In this document: piece after piece, positions 48,471-58,386 of the stretch | Numbering within the stretch: position 1 is the stretch's first letter | Layout of the letters: each line of letters opens with the position of its first letter | Source: Flavobacterium gawalongense | GTDB lineage: Bacteria; Bacteroidota; Bacteroidia; Flavobacteriales; Flavobacteriaceae | Length of the DNA stretch: 64,000 bases | Assembly: GCF_007097265.1 (NCBI RefSeq) | Contig: NZ_VJZP01000013.1 | Span: 25,533-89,532 of the forward strand | Direction: 5' to 3' | The notes under the pieces: model-generated | What the model was told of the DNA's origin: nothing | The model's input: only the letters and a program-made list of their open reading frames with translations | Databases searched by the model: none | Position numbers and translations under genes: made by a program

Positions 48471-50843
48471 ATGCTGAAAAATAGTATCACAAACACCATC
48501 TGGCTCGGACTTGTACTGGTTTCAACCGCTGCCGTTTACGGACAGTCGGCTCAATTGCAAAGTTTTCCGTTATCCTCGGTTCGCTTGCTGGAAAGCCCTT
48601 TTAAAGCGGCCCAGGAAACCGACATGAAGTATATATTATCCCTTGATGCAGATCGGCTACTAGTACCTTATTTCAGAGAGGCTGGTTTAGAATCTAATTC
48701 AAAAAGTTATGCTAATTGGGAAAATACCGGTCTTGACGGGCACATCGGCGGGCACTATCTTTCGGCTTTATCTGAAATGTATGCCGCAACCGGAAATCAG
48801 CAAATAAAGGAAAGACTCGATTATATACTCAACGGTCTCGAAAAATGTCAGCAAAAAAATGGCAATGGATATATCGGGGGTGTTCCCGGAAGCAAAGCCT
48901 TATGGGAGGAGATTGCCAAAGGAAAGATTGATGCCGGAAGTTTTTCATTGAATAAAAAATGGGTTCCTTGGTACAACATACATAAAGTATATGCCGGATT
49001 GGTTGATGCTTACACCTTAACGGGAAATGAAAAAGCCAAAAAGATGCTGATCCAACTTTCCGACTGGTGTTTGAATCTAACCGCAAATCTAACCAATGAT
49101 CAGATCCAGCAGATGTTGCGCAGCGAGCATGGCGGCATGAATGAGGTTTTTGCCGATGTGGCAGTGATTACGGGTGATAAAAAATACCTGGTTCTGGCTC
49201 AAAAATTCTCCCACAAAGTTATTCTTGATCCCCTTTTAAAAAATACCGATGCCCTTAACGGAATTCATGCCAATACCCAAATCCCTAAAGTAATAGGTTT
49301 TATGCGTGTTGCCGAAGTTTCGGGCTATAAAGAATGGGCGAATGCTGCCAACTTTTTTTGGAACACGGTGGTGAATAACCGAACCATTTCTATTGGAGGA
49401 AACAGCGTGAGAGAACACTTTAATCCATCAACCGATTTTTCCTCTATGCTGGAATCCAGAGAAGGGCCTGAAACCTGTAACAGTTACAACATGCTTAAAT
49501 TGAGCAAGCATTTATTTCTAGCCGATCCTTCTTCAAGGTATATGGATTATTACGAGCGTACGACATACAATCATATCCTGTCTTCCCAACATCCCGAAGG
49601 AGGATTCGTGTATTTCACCCCTATCCGACCTCGTCATTACAGAGTCTATTCCGAACCACAACAATCTTTTTGGTGTTGTGTGGGCTCTGGTTTAGAAAAT
49701 CACGGAAAATATGGTGAACTCATATATGCTCACGACAAGCAAAATCTTTATGTGAACCTTTTTATTCCTTCTACTTTGAATTGGAAAGAAAAAGGAATCA
49801 CGCTAACGCAAAACACCAAGTTCCCGTTTGAAGAACAATCTTCCATCATGCTAACGTTGAAAAAACTACGGCAATTCGGCATTAAATTCCGTTATCCTTC
49901 TTGGGTTGAAGACGGCAAAATGAAAATCACGGTCAACAACAAAGAAATCAGCATTACAAAAGATTTGAATTCCTATGTTTCCATAGAACGAAAATGGAAA
50001 ACCGGAGACGTGATTTCAGTTATTTTACCAATGCAAAACAAAACCGAACAACTTCCGGATAAATCCGCCTGGGTTTCTTTTCTACATGGGCCAATTGTGT
50101 TGGCGGCAGTTACTGATACCACAGACCTTAAAGGTTTAAGAGCCGATGACAGCCGTATGGGACATATTGCCAACGGCCCTATTTACCCAATAGAAGATGC
50201 ACCTTTACTTGTTTCCAACAACACGGATTTGGCCGCTTCATTGAAAGCAGTAGCCAACAAACCGTTTACTTTCTCCGCTTCGGATCTTATTTATCAGGAA
50301 AAACACAAAAACCTGCTACTCGTTCCTTTCTTCCAAATTCATGATGCAAGATATATGTTGTATTGGCCGTTTACAACGAAAGAAAAATTACCTGAAATAC
50401 AAAGAGCGATGAAAGAAAGAGAGGAAGCGCAAATGAAATTAGAAGTACTTACCGTTGATGTGCTTACTGCCGGTGAACAACAACCGGAATCAGACCATAA
50501 TTTCAAAGGAGATAAAACAGATACCGGAATTTTTAAAGAACGTCATTATCGAAACGGGCAAGGTTTCTTCAGCTATGATTTGAAAAATTCACTTTTAGAA
50601 GCCCGTAAATTGCGCATTACCTATTTCGGTGCTGACAAGAATAAAAATTTTGATGTTTATGTTAATGATGTTTTGGTAGCCTCCATGAATATGGACGGTT
50701 TTGAAGGAAATAAGTTTATTGATAAAACAATAGAACTTCCTGCTGCCATTCTGAACGGAAAGCATAAAATTTTACAAGTACAATTTAAAGCAAAACCCAA
50801 TTCGGCCATTACCGGTATTTATGAGGTTCGCTTATTGAAATAG
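48471..50843 (+). CDS. GH127 beta-L-arabinofuranosidase
   Basis: Exported GH127 (formerly DUF1680) enzyme, 790 residues, signal peptide ending AVYGQ (about residue 25). The alpha/alpha barrel spans about 40-430 (GLDGHIGGHYLSALSEMYAA, WVPWYNIHKVYAGL). Zinc-site residues match those of HypBA1: Glu334 and Cys336 in GPETCNSYNML and Cys402-Cys403 in FWCCVGSG, with Cys402 the expected nucleophile. Beta domains follow, and a C-terminal module (about 660-790, SDHNFKGDKTDTG) typical of Bacteroidota GH127 completes it. It starts 13 bp after the GH51 stop and is thus coupled to it. The family removes beta-arabinofuranose, for example from hydroxyproline-rich glycoproteins or pectic side chains. Confidence 0.92.
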   Translation: MLKNSITNTIWLGLVLVSTAAVYGQSAQLQSFPLSSVRLLESPFKAAQETDMKYILSLDADRLLVPYFREAGLESNSKSYANWENTGLDGHIGGHYLSALSEMYAATGNQQIKERLDYILNGLEKCQQKNGNGYIGGVPGSKALWEEIAKGKIDAGSFSLNKKWVPWYNIHKVYAGLVDAYTLTGNEKAKKMLIQLSDWCLNLTANLTNDQIQQMLRSEHGGMNEVFADVAVITGDKKYLVLAQKFSHKVILDPLLKNTDALNGIHANTQIPKVIGFMRVAEVSGYKEWANAANFFWNTVVNNRTISIGGNSVREHFNPSTDFSSMLESREGPETCNSYNMLKLSKHLFLADPSSRYMDYYERTTYNHILSSQHPEGGFVYFTPIRPRHYRVYSEPQQSFWCCVGSGLENHGKYGELIYAHDKQNLYVNLFIPSTLNWKEKGITLTQNTKFPFEEQSSIMLTLKKLRQFGIKFRYPSWVEDGKMKITVNNKEISITKDLNSYVSIERKWKTGDVISVILPMQNKTEQLPDKSAWVSFLHGPIVLAAVTDTTDLKGLRADDSRMGHIANGPIYPIEDAPLLVSNNTDLAASLKAVANKPFTFSASDLIYQEKHKNLLLVPFFQIHDARYMLYWPFTTKEKLPEIQRAMKEREEAQMKLEVLTVDVLTAGEQQPESDHNFKGDKTDTGIFKERHYRNGQGFFSYDLKNSLLEARKLRITYFGADKNKNFDVYVNDVLVASMNMDGFEGNKFIDKTIELPAAILNGKHKILQVQFKAKPNSAITGIYEVRLLK

Positions 50844-50925
50844 AATTATAACACACTAATTAGCAAACTACCAGAGGCAACTGGTATTAAGAAAAACAGC
50901 TTATAACTAAATATATTTCATAAAT

Positions 50926-51198
50926 ATGACAAACATAAAACTTAGCTTCTCATTCTTTCTTGGCATCATACTTTTAATCTCAACAGCTGTCATTGCTTTA
51001 CCTCATCAAGAGAAAACTGTTCTAGCGGATCAGGATAAAGTAGCCTCAGATGCAAAATCACTGAACATTCCCAAAGGTTATTCCAAAAACCTGCAATGGA
51101 ATCTGTTACTTGATTCGGTTGGCACGAACGGTTCGAGCATCAGTTGGAAATCTGGCAAACCAAAATACATTTCTATTGATGGAAAACTGTTGAAATAA
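50926..51198 (+). pseudogene. Truncated secreted protein with atrophied-Ig-like domain
   Basis: 90 codons, signal peptide (about 1-25), then one domain resembling the atrophied bacterial Ig domain found as a spacer in hydrolases of this phylum: DAKSLNIPKGYSKNL, NGSSISWKSGKPKYIS, DGKLLK. It ends there without a catalytic module. Since the tail of a GH2 gene follows (51252), this is best read as the surviving 5' end of a larger hydrolase gene. A small secreted binding protein is possible but less likely. Confidence 0.6.
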
Positions 51199-51251
51199 CT
51201 ATCCAACTCGATAAGAAAGAATAGACAGTATTGATTTTTAAAAAGAAACTA

Positions 51252-51305
51252 ATGATTAAACAAAATGAATATAGCTTCGGATTTGTCATAAAGCCAATGG
51301 AATAG
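51252..51305 (+). pseudogene. Remnant of the 3' end of a LacZ-type GH2 gene
   Basis: 17 codons reading KQNEYSFGFVIKPME then stop, matching the C-terminus [16 protein letters not shown] of the GH2 protein at 4745-7879. Everything upstream in frame is lost (stop at 51222). It marks a former beta-galactosidase gene deleted from this site. Confidence 0.7.
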
Positions 51306-51341
51306 AAAAAAGAAAAAAATCAATTAGGAACAGATAAAATT

Positions 51342-53774
51342 ATGAAAACAAAATTATTGTGGATGTTTACCATCTTGCTGCTTTTAACTTTCAAGTTGGA
51401 GGCAAAACCCAGATTTGGAGAAGCTATTTTATTTAACAACGATTGGAGATTTATCCTTTCAGATGTAAAAGACGGAGCAAGTTTAGACGCAATTGATGCA
51501 AAATGGAGAGTGTTAAATCTTCCGCACGATTGGAGTGTTGAGGGAACATACAGCCCAGACAAAGCTAGTTGTACCGGTTATTTACCGGGTGGTATTGGAT
51601 GGTATCGCAAAACTTTTGACGTTTCAACAACTCAGAAAGGCAAAAAGGTATACATCTATTTTGAAGGTGTTTATAATAAAAGTGAGGTGTTTATAAACGG
51701 AAAATCTGTGGGAAAACGTCCTAACGGCTATGTTTCGTTTATGTATGATTTGACTCCTTATATAAAGTTTGGAGAAAAAAATGTCATTTCGGTCAGAGTG
51801 AATCATTCCGAAGAGCAAGATTCGCGTTGGTACTCAGGTTCCGGAATTTATCGCGATACTTATTTGGTCTATGCTTCGCCTGTTCATATTAATTTATGGG
51901 GTGTGTATTCTAAAACCGCAACTATTTCTGATAGCAAAGCAAATGTTGATGTAGAAACAACAATTAAAAACACTACCGGAACAGTCGCTAATATTGAAGT
52001 CACTCAAGAAATTGTAGATCCGATAACCGGAAAAGTGATTGCTTTCCAAAAAAGGGAAAATAAAATAAATGCTAATGCCAATTCCGTTTTAAATCAAACG
52101 CTGACTCTGAATAAGCCCAAAAGATGGTCATTGGAAACTCCTTTTTTATATAAATTGAGAACTATTATAAAAAACGACGAACAGATCATTGATAAAAGCG
52201 AACAAATGATTGGAATCAGGGAATTACAATTTGATGCCAACAAAGGATTTGCAATAAATGGAAAATGGACAAAAATAAAAGGAGTTTGTATTCATCATGA
52301 TGCAGGAACGCTTGGATCTGCAGTCCCAAAGGAAGTTTGGAAGAGACGTTTGGAAACGCTAAAAAGTATTGGTTGTAATGCAATTCGGTTAAGTCATAAT
52401 CCGCATTCATCAGACATTTATGAATTATGTGACGATTTGGGATTGTTGGTTATGGACGAGGCCTTTGATGAATGGGAATTTGCAAAAAGAAAATGGATAA
52501 AAGGATGGAATGTGGGTGTTCCTGAATTTCAAGGATCATCGTCTTTCTTTAAAGAATGGGGAGATCAAGATTTAGAAACCATGATGCTTAGAGATAGAAG
52601 TCATCCTTCTATTTTTATGTGGAGCATTGGAAACGAAGTAGATTATCCAAACGATCCATATTCCCATCCCGTTTTGAATGGGGCAACTCTCGACCAACCG
52701 GTATATGGGGGTTATTTGCCTAAAAGCCCTAATGCAGAAAGATTGGGTGGCATTGCAAAAAGATTTTCGGCCACCGTTCGTAAATTTGACACTTCTAGAC
52801 CTGTAACTGCAGCATTGGCAGGTGTGATTATGTCTAATGAAACAGCGTATCCATTTGCTTTGGATGTTACGGGTTACAATTACACAGAGGGAAGTTACGA
52901 CATAGATCACAAGAAATATCCTGAGAGAGTTATTTACGGAAGTGAAACTGGTCATAGCATGGATTCTTGGAAGGCTACAAGAGACAAGGATTATGTTTTT
53001 GGGCAGTTTTTATGGACAGGTATTGATTATTTAGGCGAAGCAAAAGCTTGGCCTTCCCGCGGGTTTAATTCAGGGCTTTTAGATTTTGGAGGCTTTTTGA
53101 AACCGCGAGGCTATTTCCGTAAAGCTTTGTGGAGTTCAGAACCTAGTGTTTACATTGGAACCTACCCATTGCCGGCGAAGAAGGATTTTTTATCTATGGA
53201 TGCAATTGCTATTTGGAATTACAAACAGGATGAGGTGATAAGAGTGGTTTGTTATTCGAATGCACCAAAAAACAAATTGTTGCTAAATGGAAAACAAATA
53301 GGAGAAATAAAAGGCTTAGACGACAACACAGGAATTATATATTGGGATCTTCCGTTTGAAGCTGGAAAACTAGAAGTTGTTGGGCTTGATAATGACAATA
53401 AAACGATTTGTACTTATGCCATAGTATCATCAGAACGTTCAAATAAAATGAACGTGACGGTTGATAAAAAAACGATAAATAGCGATTTGGGCATTGCTCA
53501 TATAACAGTCCAAGTTGTTGATAAAAATGGTGCGCCAGTTATGATTTCAGACGAAGAAATAACCTGTACCGTTGAAGGGAATGCTAAATTGTTAGGTTTA
53601 GAAAGTGGCAACAATTCAGATATGACCAGTTATTCTGATAATGTGCATCGGGTGTATCGCGGTAAAATTTTGGCATACATACAATCCTCTGGAGAAGCAG
53701 GAGACATTAAAATTAAGTTTTCTACTCCTTGGTTGCCAGATGCTACTGTTACTATTAAATCCATTAAAAATTAA
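51342..53774 (+). CDS. GH2 family beta-galactosidase-like enzyme (DUF4982 type)
   Basis: Exported GH2 enzyme, 810 residues, signal peptide ending KLEAK (about residue 22). The sugar-binding domain starts NNDWRFILSDV, with LPHDWSVEGTY and GGIGWYRKTF. The Ig-like domain and TIM barrel follow, with acid/base Glu432 in MWSIGNEVDYP and nucleophile Glu535 in YGSETGHSM. C-terminal DUF4982-like (about 610-690) and Ig-like domains complete it. This class covers beta-galactosidases and some beta-glucuronidases; GH2 arabinopyranosidases also exist, so the substrate is uncertain. It follows the decayed GH2 tail and precedes the GH51 gene by 36 bp in the same operon. Confidence 0.88.
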   Translation: MKTKLLWMFTILLLLTFKLEAKPRFGEAILFNNDWRFILSDVKDGASLDAIDAKWRVLNLPHDWSVEGTYSPDKASCTGYLPGGIGWYRKTFDVSTTQKGKKVYIYFEGVYNKSEVFINGKSVGKRPNGYVSFMYDLTPYIKFGEKNVISVRVNHSEEQDSRWYSGSGIYRDTYLVYASPVHINLWGVYSKTATISDSKANVDVETTIKNTTGTVANIEVTQEIVDPITGKVIAFQKRENKINANANSVLNQTLTLNKPKRWSLETPFLYKLRTIIKNDEQIIDKSEQMIGIRELQFDANKGFAINGKWTKIKGVCIHHDAGTLGSAVPKEVWKRRLETLKSIGCNAIRLSHNPHSSDIYELCDDLGLLVMDEAFDEWEFAKRKWIKGWNVGVPEFQGSSSFFKEWGDQDLETMMLRDRSHPSIFMWSIGNEVDYPNDPYSHPVLNGATLDQPVYGGYLPKSPNAERLGGIAKRFSATVRKFDTSRPVTAALAGVIMSNETAYPFALDVTGYNYTEGSYDIDHKKYPERVIYGSETGHSMDSWKATRDKDYVFGQFLWTGIDYLGEAKAWPSRGFNSGLLDFGGFLKPRGYFRKALWSSEPSVYIGTYPLPAKKDFLSMDAIAIWNYKQDEVIRVVCYSNAPKNKLLLNGKQIGEIKGLDDNTGIIYWDLPFEAGKLEVVGLDNDNKTICTYAIVSSERSNKMNVTVDKKTINSDLGIAHITVQVVDKNGAPVMISDEEITCTVEGNAKLLGLESGNNSDMTSYSDNVHRVYRGKILAYIQSSGEAGDIKIKFSTPWLPDATVTIKSIKN

Positions 53775-53810
53775 GAAACAATATTATTTTTAAACAAAGT
53801 AAATAAAATC

Positions 53811-55796
53811 ATGAAACATAATCTTATTTCTAAAATCACGCTTTTTGGCCTATTGTTGAGTGGCCTTTATGCCAATGCCCAAAAAACAAATCTGGAAGTT
53901 AATATCGCCAATACTGTTACTAAAATTCAGCCAACCATGTTTGGTTTGTTTTTTGAAGACATCAATTTTGCTGCCGATGGGGGGTTGTATGCCGAAATGA
54001 TTAAAAACCGATCCTTTGAATTTGAAGTACCTCTTATGGGTTGGAAACAACCTAATAGCAGTAAACATAGTCTCAACCAACAATCGGGTATTGCAACAAC
54101 GATGAAAACATTGGAAAACAAATCCAATCCTAATTTCTGTAGAGTTACTGTAAATGATGACAAAGGATTTTCGATTATTAATGAAGGATTCCGAGGAATG
54201 GGTATTAAAAAAGAGGGGCGTTACAATCTTTCGCTAAAAGCGGCCAATCATAACGGAGCTTTCAAAAAAATTATCATCCAATTTATTGATAAAGACCAAA
54301 AAGTTTTAGGCGAAACCAGCATTGTGCCGACATCTACCGACTGGAAAAATTATAGTACACAACTTACAGCTACGGGAACCGAAGCCAAAGCACAATTGAA
54401 AATTACCTTTGAAGGAACAGGGACTATCGACTTGGATATGATTTCCTTATTCCCAGAAGACACTTGGAAAAACAGAAAAAATGGTTTACGCAAAGACATT
54501 GTTCAGTTATTATATGACATGAAACCCGGATTTTTACGTTTCCCTGGAGGTTGTATCGTAGAAGGAAAAATTTTAGCAAACCGATACCAATGGAAAAAAA
54601 CAATAGGTGATGTGGAAAACAGAGAAACCATGATTAACCGCTGGAATACGGAGTTCAGTCACAAACCTGCTCCTGATTATTTTCAGAGTTTTGGATTAGG
54701 ATTTTTCGAATACTTTCAACTTTCAGAAGATATTGGTGCCGCTCCACTTCCTATTTTAAATTGCGGAATGGCTTGCCAGTATAATACGGGGGAATTAGTC
54801 CCGATGGCTGAATTAGATCCTTATGTGCAAGATGCCTTAGACTTAATTGAATTTGCCAACGGCGGAACAGAAACTGCTTGGGGCAGACTTAGAGCTGACA
54901 TGGGACATCCAAAACCTTTCAACCTGAAACATATTGGCGTTGGAAATGAGCAATGGGGACCAGATTACATTGAAAGATACAAAGTATTTGAAAAAGCCAT
55001 TAAAGCAAAATACCCAAATATCATTATTGTTTCCGGAGCCGGTCCATCACCAGATGGAGAATTCTTTGACTACGGCATGAAAGAGCTTAAAAAACTAAAT
55101 GCTGAAATCATTGATGAGCATTATTACAAAAGTCCAGAATGGTTTAAAGAAAATGTGACTAGATATGACAATTATGACCGAAAAGGCCCTAAAATATTTG
55201 CCGGAGAATATGCTGCACATCCTAAAGGTGTAGAAGATGGTTCTAAAGAAAACAATTGGTTGGCTGCACTTTCTGAATCTGCATTTATGACTGGTTTAGA
55301 ACGCAACGCAGATGTGGTACACCTTAGTTCCTACGCTCCATTAATGGCACATATAGAAGCTTGGCAATGGGCTCCTGACATGATTTGGTTCAACAATTTG
55401 GAATCATATGGTTCTGCTAATTACTATATACAAAAATTATTCGCAACCAATAAAGGAACCGACTTAATCACTATTACCAAAAACGGTAAACCGCTAACAG
55501 GACAAAACGACCTATTTGCCTCAGCGGTAAAAGACAGCAAATCCAAAGAAGTAATCATGAAACTGGTAAACACTGCTGCAACGGCACAAGAGGTAAATAT
55601 AGACTTAAAAGGAAGCAAATTACAATCTAAAGGAACCGTAATAACACTTACCAGTGCGAATTTAAATGATGTTAATTCATTTGCCGAACCTACCAAAATA
55701 AGCCCTACAGAACACGATTTTAAATTGAAGGGAGAGAAAGCGCAAATGAGCCTTCCAGCCTATTCTGTAACTGTTTTAAAAGTAAAGATGAAATAA
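53811..55796 (+). CDS. GH51 alpha-L-arabinofuranosidase (second copy)
   Basis: Exported GH51 enzyme, 661 residues, signal peptide ending YANAQ (about residue 24). It begins at the GH51 core (GLFFEDINFAADGGLYAEMI) with no GH43-like N-terminal extension, which marks the difference from the copy at 45836. The CBM-like insert (about 100-215), FLRFPGGCIVEG, acid/base Glu380 in VGNEQWGPDY, nucleophile Glu466 in FAGEYAAH, and the C-terminal beta-sandwich are all present. The GNEQWG form of the acid/base loop is the common one; the first copy has GNEDLI. It closes the hydrolase operon before the araB promoter. Confidence 0.93.
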   Translation: MKHNLISKITLFGLLLSGLYANAQKTNLEVNIANTVTKIQPTMFGLFFEDINFAADGGLYAEMIKNRSFEFEVPLMGWKQPNSSKHSLNQQSGIATTMKTLENKSNPNFCRVTVNDDKGFSIINEGFRGMGIKKEGRYNLSLKAANHNGAFKKIIIQFIDKDQKVLGETSIVPTSTDWKNYSTQLTATGTEAKAQLKITFEGTGTIDLDMISLFPEDTWKNRKNGLRKDIVQLLYDMKPGFLRFPGGCIVEGKILANRYQWKKTIGDVENRETMINRWNTEFSHKPAPDYFQSFGLGFFEYFQLSEDIGAAPLPILNCGMACQYNTGELVPMAELDPYVQDALDLIEFANGGTETAWGRLRADMGHPKPFNLKHIGVGNEQWGPDYIERYKVFEKAIKAKYPNIIIVSGAGPSPDGEFFDYGMKELKKLNAEIIDEHYYKSPEWFKENVTRYDNYDRKGPKIFAGEYAAHPKGVEDGSKENNWLAALSESAFMTGLERNADVVHLSSYAPLMAHIEAWQWAPDMIWFNNLESYGSANYYIQKLFATNKGTDLITITKNGKPLTGQNDLFASAVKDSKSKEVIMKLVNTAATAQEVNIDLKGSKLQSKGTVITLTSANLNDVNSFAEPTKISPTEHDFKLKGEKAQMSLPAYSVTVLKVKMK

Positions 55797-55897
55797 TCGC
55801 AACAGAATAAATGTATCATTGACAATTATTTTTTGTTTTACTCGTATACAGTTATTTTATTGATGTTTTGACAAAAATTACAAAATTAAATTAAATT

Positions 55898-55940
55898 AAG
55901 TGTTTTTTATACACTTATAATATAAATATATTTATATTTG
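55898..55940 (+). promoter_or_regulatory. araB promoter with AraR-type operator
   Basis: The most symmetric copy of the dyad, AAGTGT-N7-ACACTT (55898-55916), lies 16 bp upstream of TATATTTG (55933-55940), so here it covers the -33 region and not the start site. The araB ATG is 23 bp after the -7, giving a very short leader. No TTG is found at the usual spacing. Confidence 0.65.
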
Positions 55941-55963
55941 CATTTATCTTAAAAGTTTTTAGA

Positions 55964-57655
55964 ATGAAAAATTACGTTATAGGATTAGACTATGGAACAG
56001 ATTCTGTTCGAGCAATATTAATAGACACTGAAAACGGACAGGAATTGGCATCGAATGTTTGTCACTACAAGCGTTGGAAAAACAAAGAATATTGTAACGC
56101 ATCTATAAATCAGTTTCGTCAACACCCTTTAGATCACATCGAAGGATTAGAAGCCACAATAAAATATGTTGTTGAAAACAGTACTATAGATCCTTCCCTT
56201 ATACGAAGCATTTGCATCGACACAACCGGTTCTTCACCTGTACCAGTTACTGAAGACGGAACACCATTGGCTTTGACAAAAGGTTTCGAGAACAATCCTA
56301 ATGCTATGATGGTATTATGGAAAGATCATACTTCTATAAATGAAGCAAACGAAATTAATGAACTTGCCGCTAATTGGGGTGGAGAAAATTTCACGAAATA
56401 TGTGGGAGGAATTTATTCTTCAGAATGGTTTTGGGCAAAAATTTTGCACATAGCCAAACAAGATGAAGCAGTAAAAAATGCCGCTTATACTTGGATGGAA
56501 CATTGTGATTTAATGACGTATTTATTGATTGACAATAAAGATTTAAAATCGTTTAAAAGAAGCCGTTGCGCGGCTGGTCATAAAGCGATGTGGCATGAAG
56601 ACTGGAACGGTTTGCCTTCAGAAGAATTTCTAGGAAAACTACATCCTTATCTTGCGGCACTTCGCGGAAGATTGTACGATGAAACCTATACATCAGATCT
56701 TGTAGCAGGAAATTTAAGCCAAGAATGGGCAACAAGATTGGGGCTTACTACAAATACAGTTGTCGCTGTTGGAACATTCGATGCACATTCTGGTGCTGTA
56801 GGAGCCAAAATAGAAGAAAACACTTTGGTTCGCGTTATGGGAACCTCAACGTGTGATATTATTGTTGCTTCGGAAGAGACAATAGGAACTAAAACCGTAC
56901 GTGGCATCTGCGGTCAAGTTGATGGGTCAGTAATTCCTGGTTTTATTGGTTTAGAAGCGGGTCAATCCGCTTTTGGAGATTTATTGGCTTGGTACAAAGA
57001 ATTACTACTATGGCCAACGGATCATTTATTAGCTACTTCTACCCTTTTGACAGACGCTCAAAAAGAGCAACTAAAAGAAGAAATGAGCGATAATTTAATT
57101 ATAAAATTAACGGCAGAAGCAGAGAAAATTCCATTATCCGAAAGTGTTCCAATCGCCTTAGATTGGATTAACGGAAGAAGAACCCCAGATGCCAATCAGG
57201 AAATAAAAAGTGCCATTTCTAATTTATCATTAGGCACAAAAGCACCTCATTTATTCAAATCACTAGTTAACGCGATCTGTTTTGGTTCTAAAAAAATAGT
57301 AGATCGTTTTGAAGAAGAAGGCGTAAAAATAAATAGCGTCATCGGAATTGGTGGTGTAGCCAGAAAATCACCTTATATTATGCAAACTTTGGCTAATGTT
57401 TTGAACAAGCCTATTAAAATTGCAGCTTCAGATCAAACACCAGCATTAGGCGCCGCTATCTATGCAGCAGTTGCCGCAGGAATTTATCCTAATGTAATTG
57501 AAGCCAGTCAAAAAATGGGAAGTGATTTTGATGGAGAATATTTCCCTCAATTAGACAAAGTTGCAGCCTACCATAAGTTGTTGTTAGCGTATGACCAATT
57601 AAGCTCTTTTGCAGATCCATCCCTTAAAAAACTACAACATGAGCAGTATGTATAA
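55964..57655 (+). CDS. araB: L-ribulokinase
   Basis: FGGY-family cytoplasmic kinase turning L-ribulose into L-ribulose-5-phosphate; 563 residues, the normal AraB length. Motifs: the phosphate-binding start VIGLDYGTDSVRAILID (4-20), IDTTGSSPVPV, a central VAVGTFDAHSGAVGA with the catalytic Asp, RVMGTSTCDI, and the late GIGGVARKSPYIMQTLANVL with ASDQTPALGAAIYAA. The stop overlaps the araD start by 17 bp. It opens the araB-araD-araA-mutarotase operon behind an AraR-type operator. Confidence 0.96.
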   Translation: MKNYVIGLDYGTDSVRAILIDTENGQELASNVCHYKRWKNKEYCNASINQFRQHPLDHIEGLEATIKYVVENSTIDPSLIRSICIDTTGSSPVPVTEDGTPLALTKGFENNPNAMMVLWKDHTSINEANEINELAANWGGENFTKYVGGIYSSEWFWAKILHIAKQDEAVKNAAYTWMEHCDLMTYLLIDNKDLKSFKRSRCAAGHKAMWHEDWNGLPSEEFLGKLHPYLAALRGRLYDETYTSDLVAGNLSQEWATRLGLTTNTVVAVGTFDAHSGAVGAKIEENTLVRVMGTSTCDIIVASEETIGTKTVRGICGQVDGSVIPGFIGLEAGQSAFGDLLAWYKELLLWPTDHLLATSTLLTDAQKEQLKEEMSDNLIIKLTAEAEKIPLSESVPIALDWINGRRTPDANQEIKSAISNLSLGTKAPHLFKSLVNAICFGSKKIVDRFEEEGVKINSVIGIGGVARKSPYIMQTLANVLNKPIKIAASDQTPALGAAIYAAVAAGIYPNVIEASQKMGSDFDGEYFPQLDKVAAYHKLLLAYDQLSSFADPSLKKLQHEQYV

Positions 57656-58343
57656 AGATTTAAAACAAGAATGCTACGAAGCAAACATGCAATTGAATGC
57701 ATTAAATTTGGTAGTATATACTTTTGGAAATGTAAGCGCAGTAGATAGAAAAAATGGCGTTTTTGCCATAAAACCTAGCGGCGTTCCTTACGAAGATTTA
57801 AAACCGGAAGACATTGTTATTGTGGATTTTGACAATAATATTATCGAAGGCACTATGCGTCCTTCATCGGATACAAAAACGCATGCTTATTTATATAAAA
57901 ATTGGCCAAACATTGGCGGTGTGGCACACACTCATGCAACTTATTCTGTGGCTTGGGCACAATCACAAAGAGACATTCCAATATTTGGAACAACCCATGC
58001 AGACCATTTAACATCTGATATTCCTTGTGCAGCTCCCATGAGTGACGCGCTTATCGAAGGAAATTACGAACACAATACGGGAATTCAAATTTTGGATTGC
58101 TTCAAAGAAAAAAACCTTTCCTATGAAGAAGTGGAGATGATTCTTATAGGAAATCATGGGCCATTTGCTTGGGGAAAAACGGCTGCAAAAGCGGTTTATA
58201 ATAGCAAAGTTTTAGAAGTAGTGGCCGAAATGGCTCACTTAACATTACTGATAAATCCAAATGCACCAAGACTAAAAGATTCATTAATAAAAAAACATTA
58301 CGAACGTAAGCACGGGAAAGATTCCTATTACGGGCAAAAATAA
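57639..58343 (+). CDS. araD: L-ribulose-5-phosphate 4-epimerase
   Basis: Class II aldolase-fold epimerase giving D-xylulose-5-phosphate, 234 residues. ATG at 57639 or 57648; the frame opens earlier only inside araB. Motifs: FGNVSAVDR near the N-terminus, KPSGVPYEDLKPED, SSDTKTHAYLY, the zinc histidines in HTHATYSVAWAQS, FGTTHADHL and the later GNHGPFAWGK. The start lies within araB (17-bp overlap), so translation is coupled. A REP-like hairpin separates it from araA. Confidence 0.95.
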   Translation: MSSMYKDLKQECYEANMQLNALNLVVYTFGNVSAVDRKNGVFAIKPSGVPYEDLKPEDIVIVDFDNNIIEGTMRPSSDTKTHAYLYKNWPNIGGVAHTHATYSVAWAQSQRDIPIFGTTHADHLTSDIPCAAPMSDALIEGNYEHNTGIQILDCFKEKNLSYEEVEMILIGNHGPFAWGKTAAKAVYNSKVLEVVAEMAHLTLLINPNAPRLKDSLIKKHYERKHGKDSYYGQK

Positions 58344-58386
58344 ATTTTGAAGATAATAGACCACTTATATTCCTATAGTTCCGACT

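Noticed and set aside
57609..57639. Longer araD starting inside araB
   Set aside because: The extra residues do not resemble AraD N-termini and the start is not ATG; 57639 gives the family-typical start.
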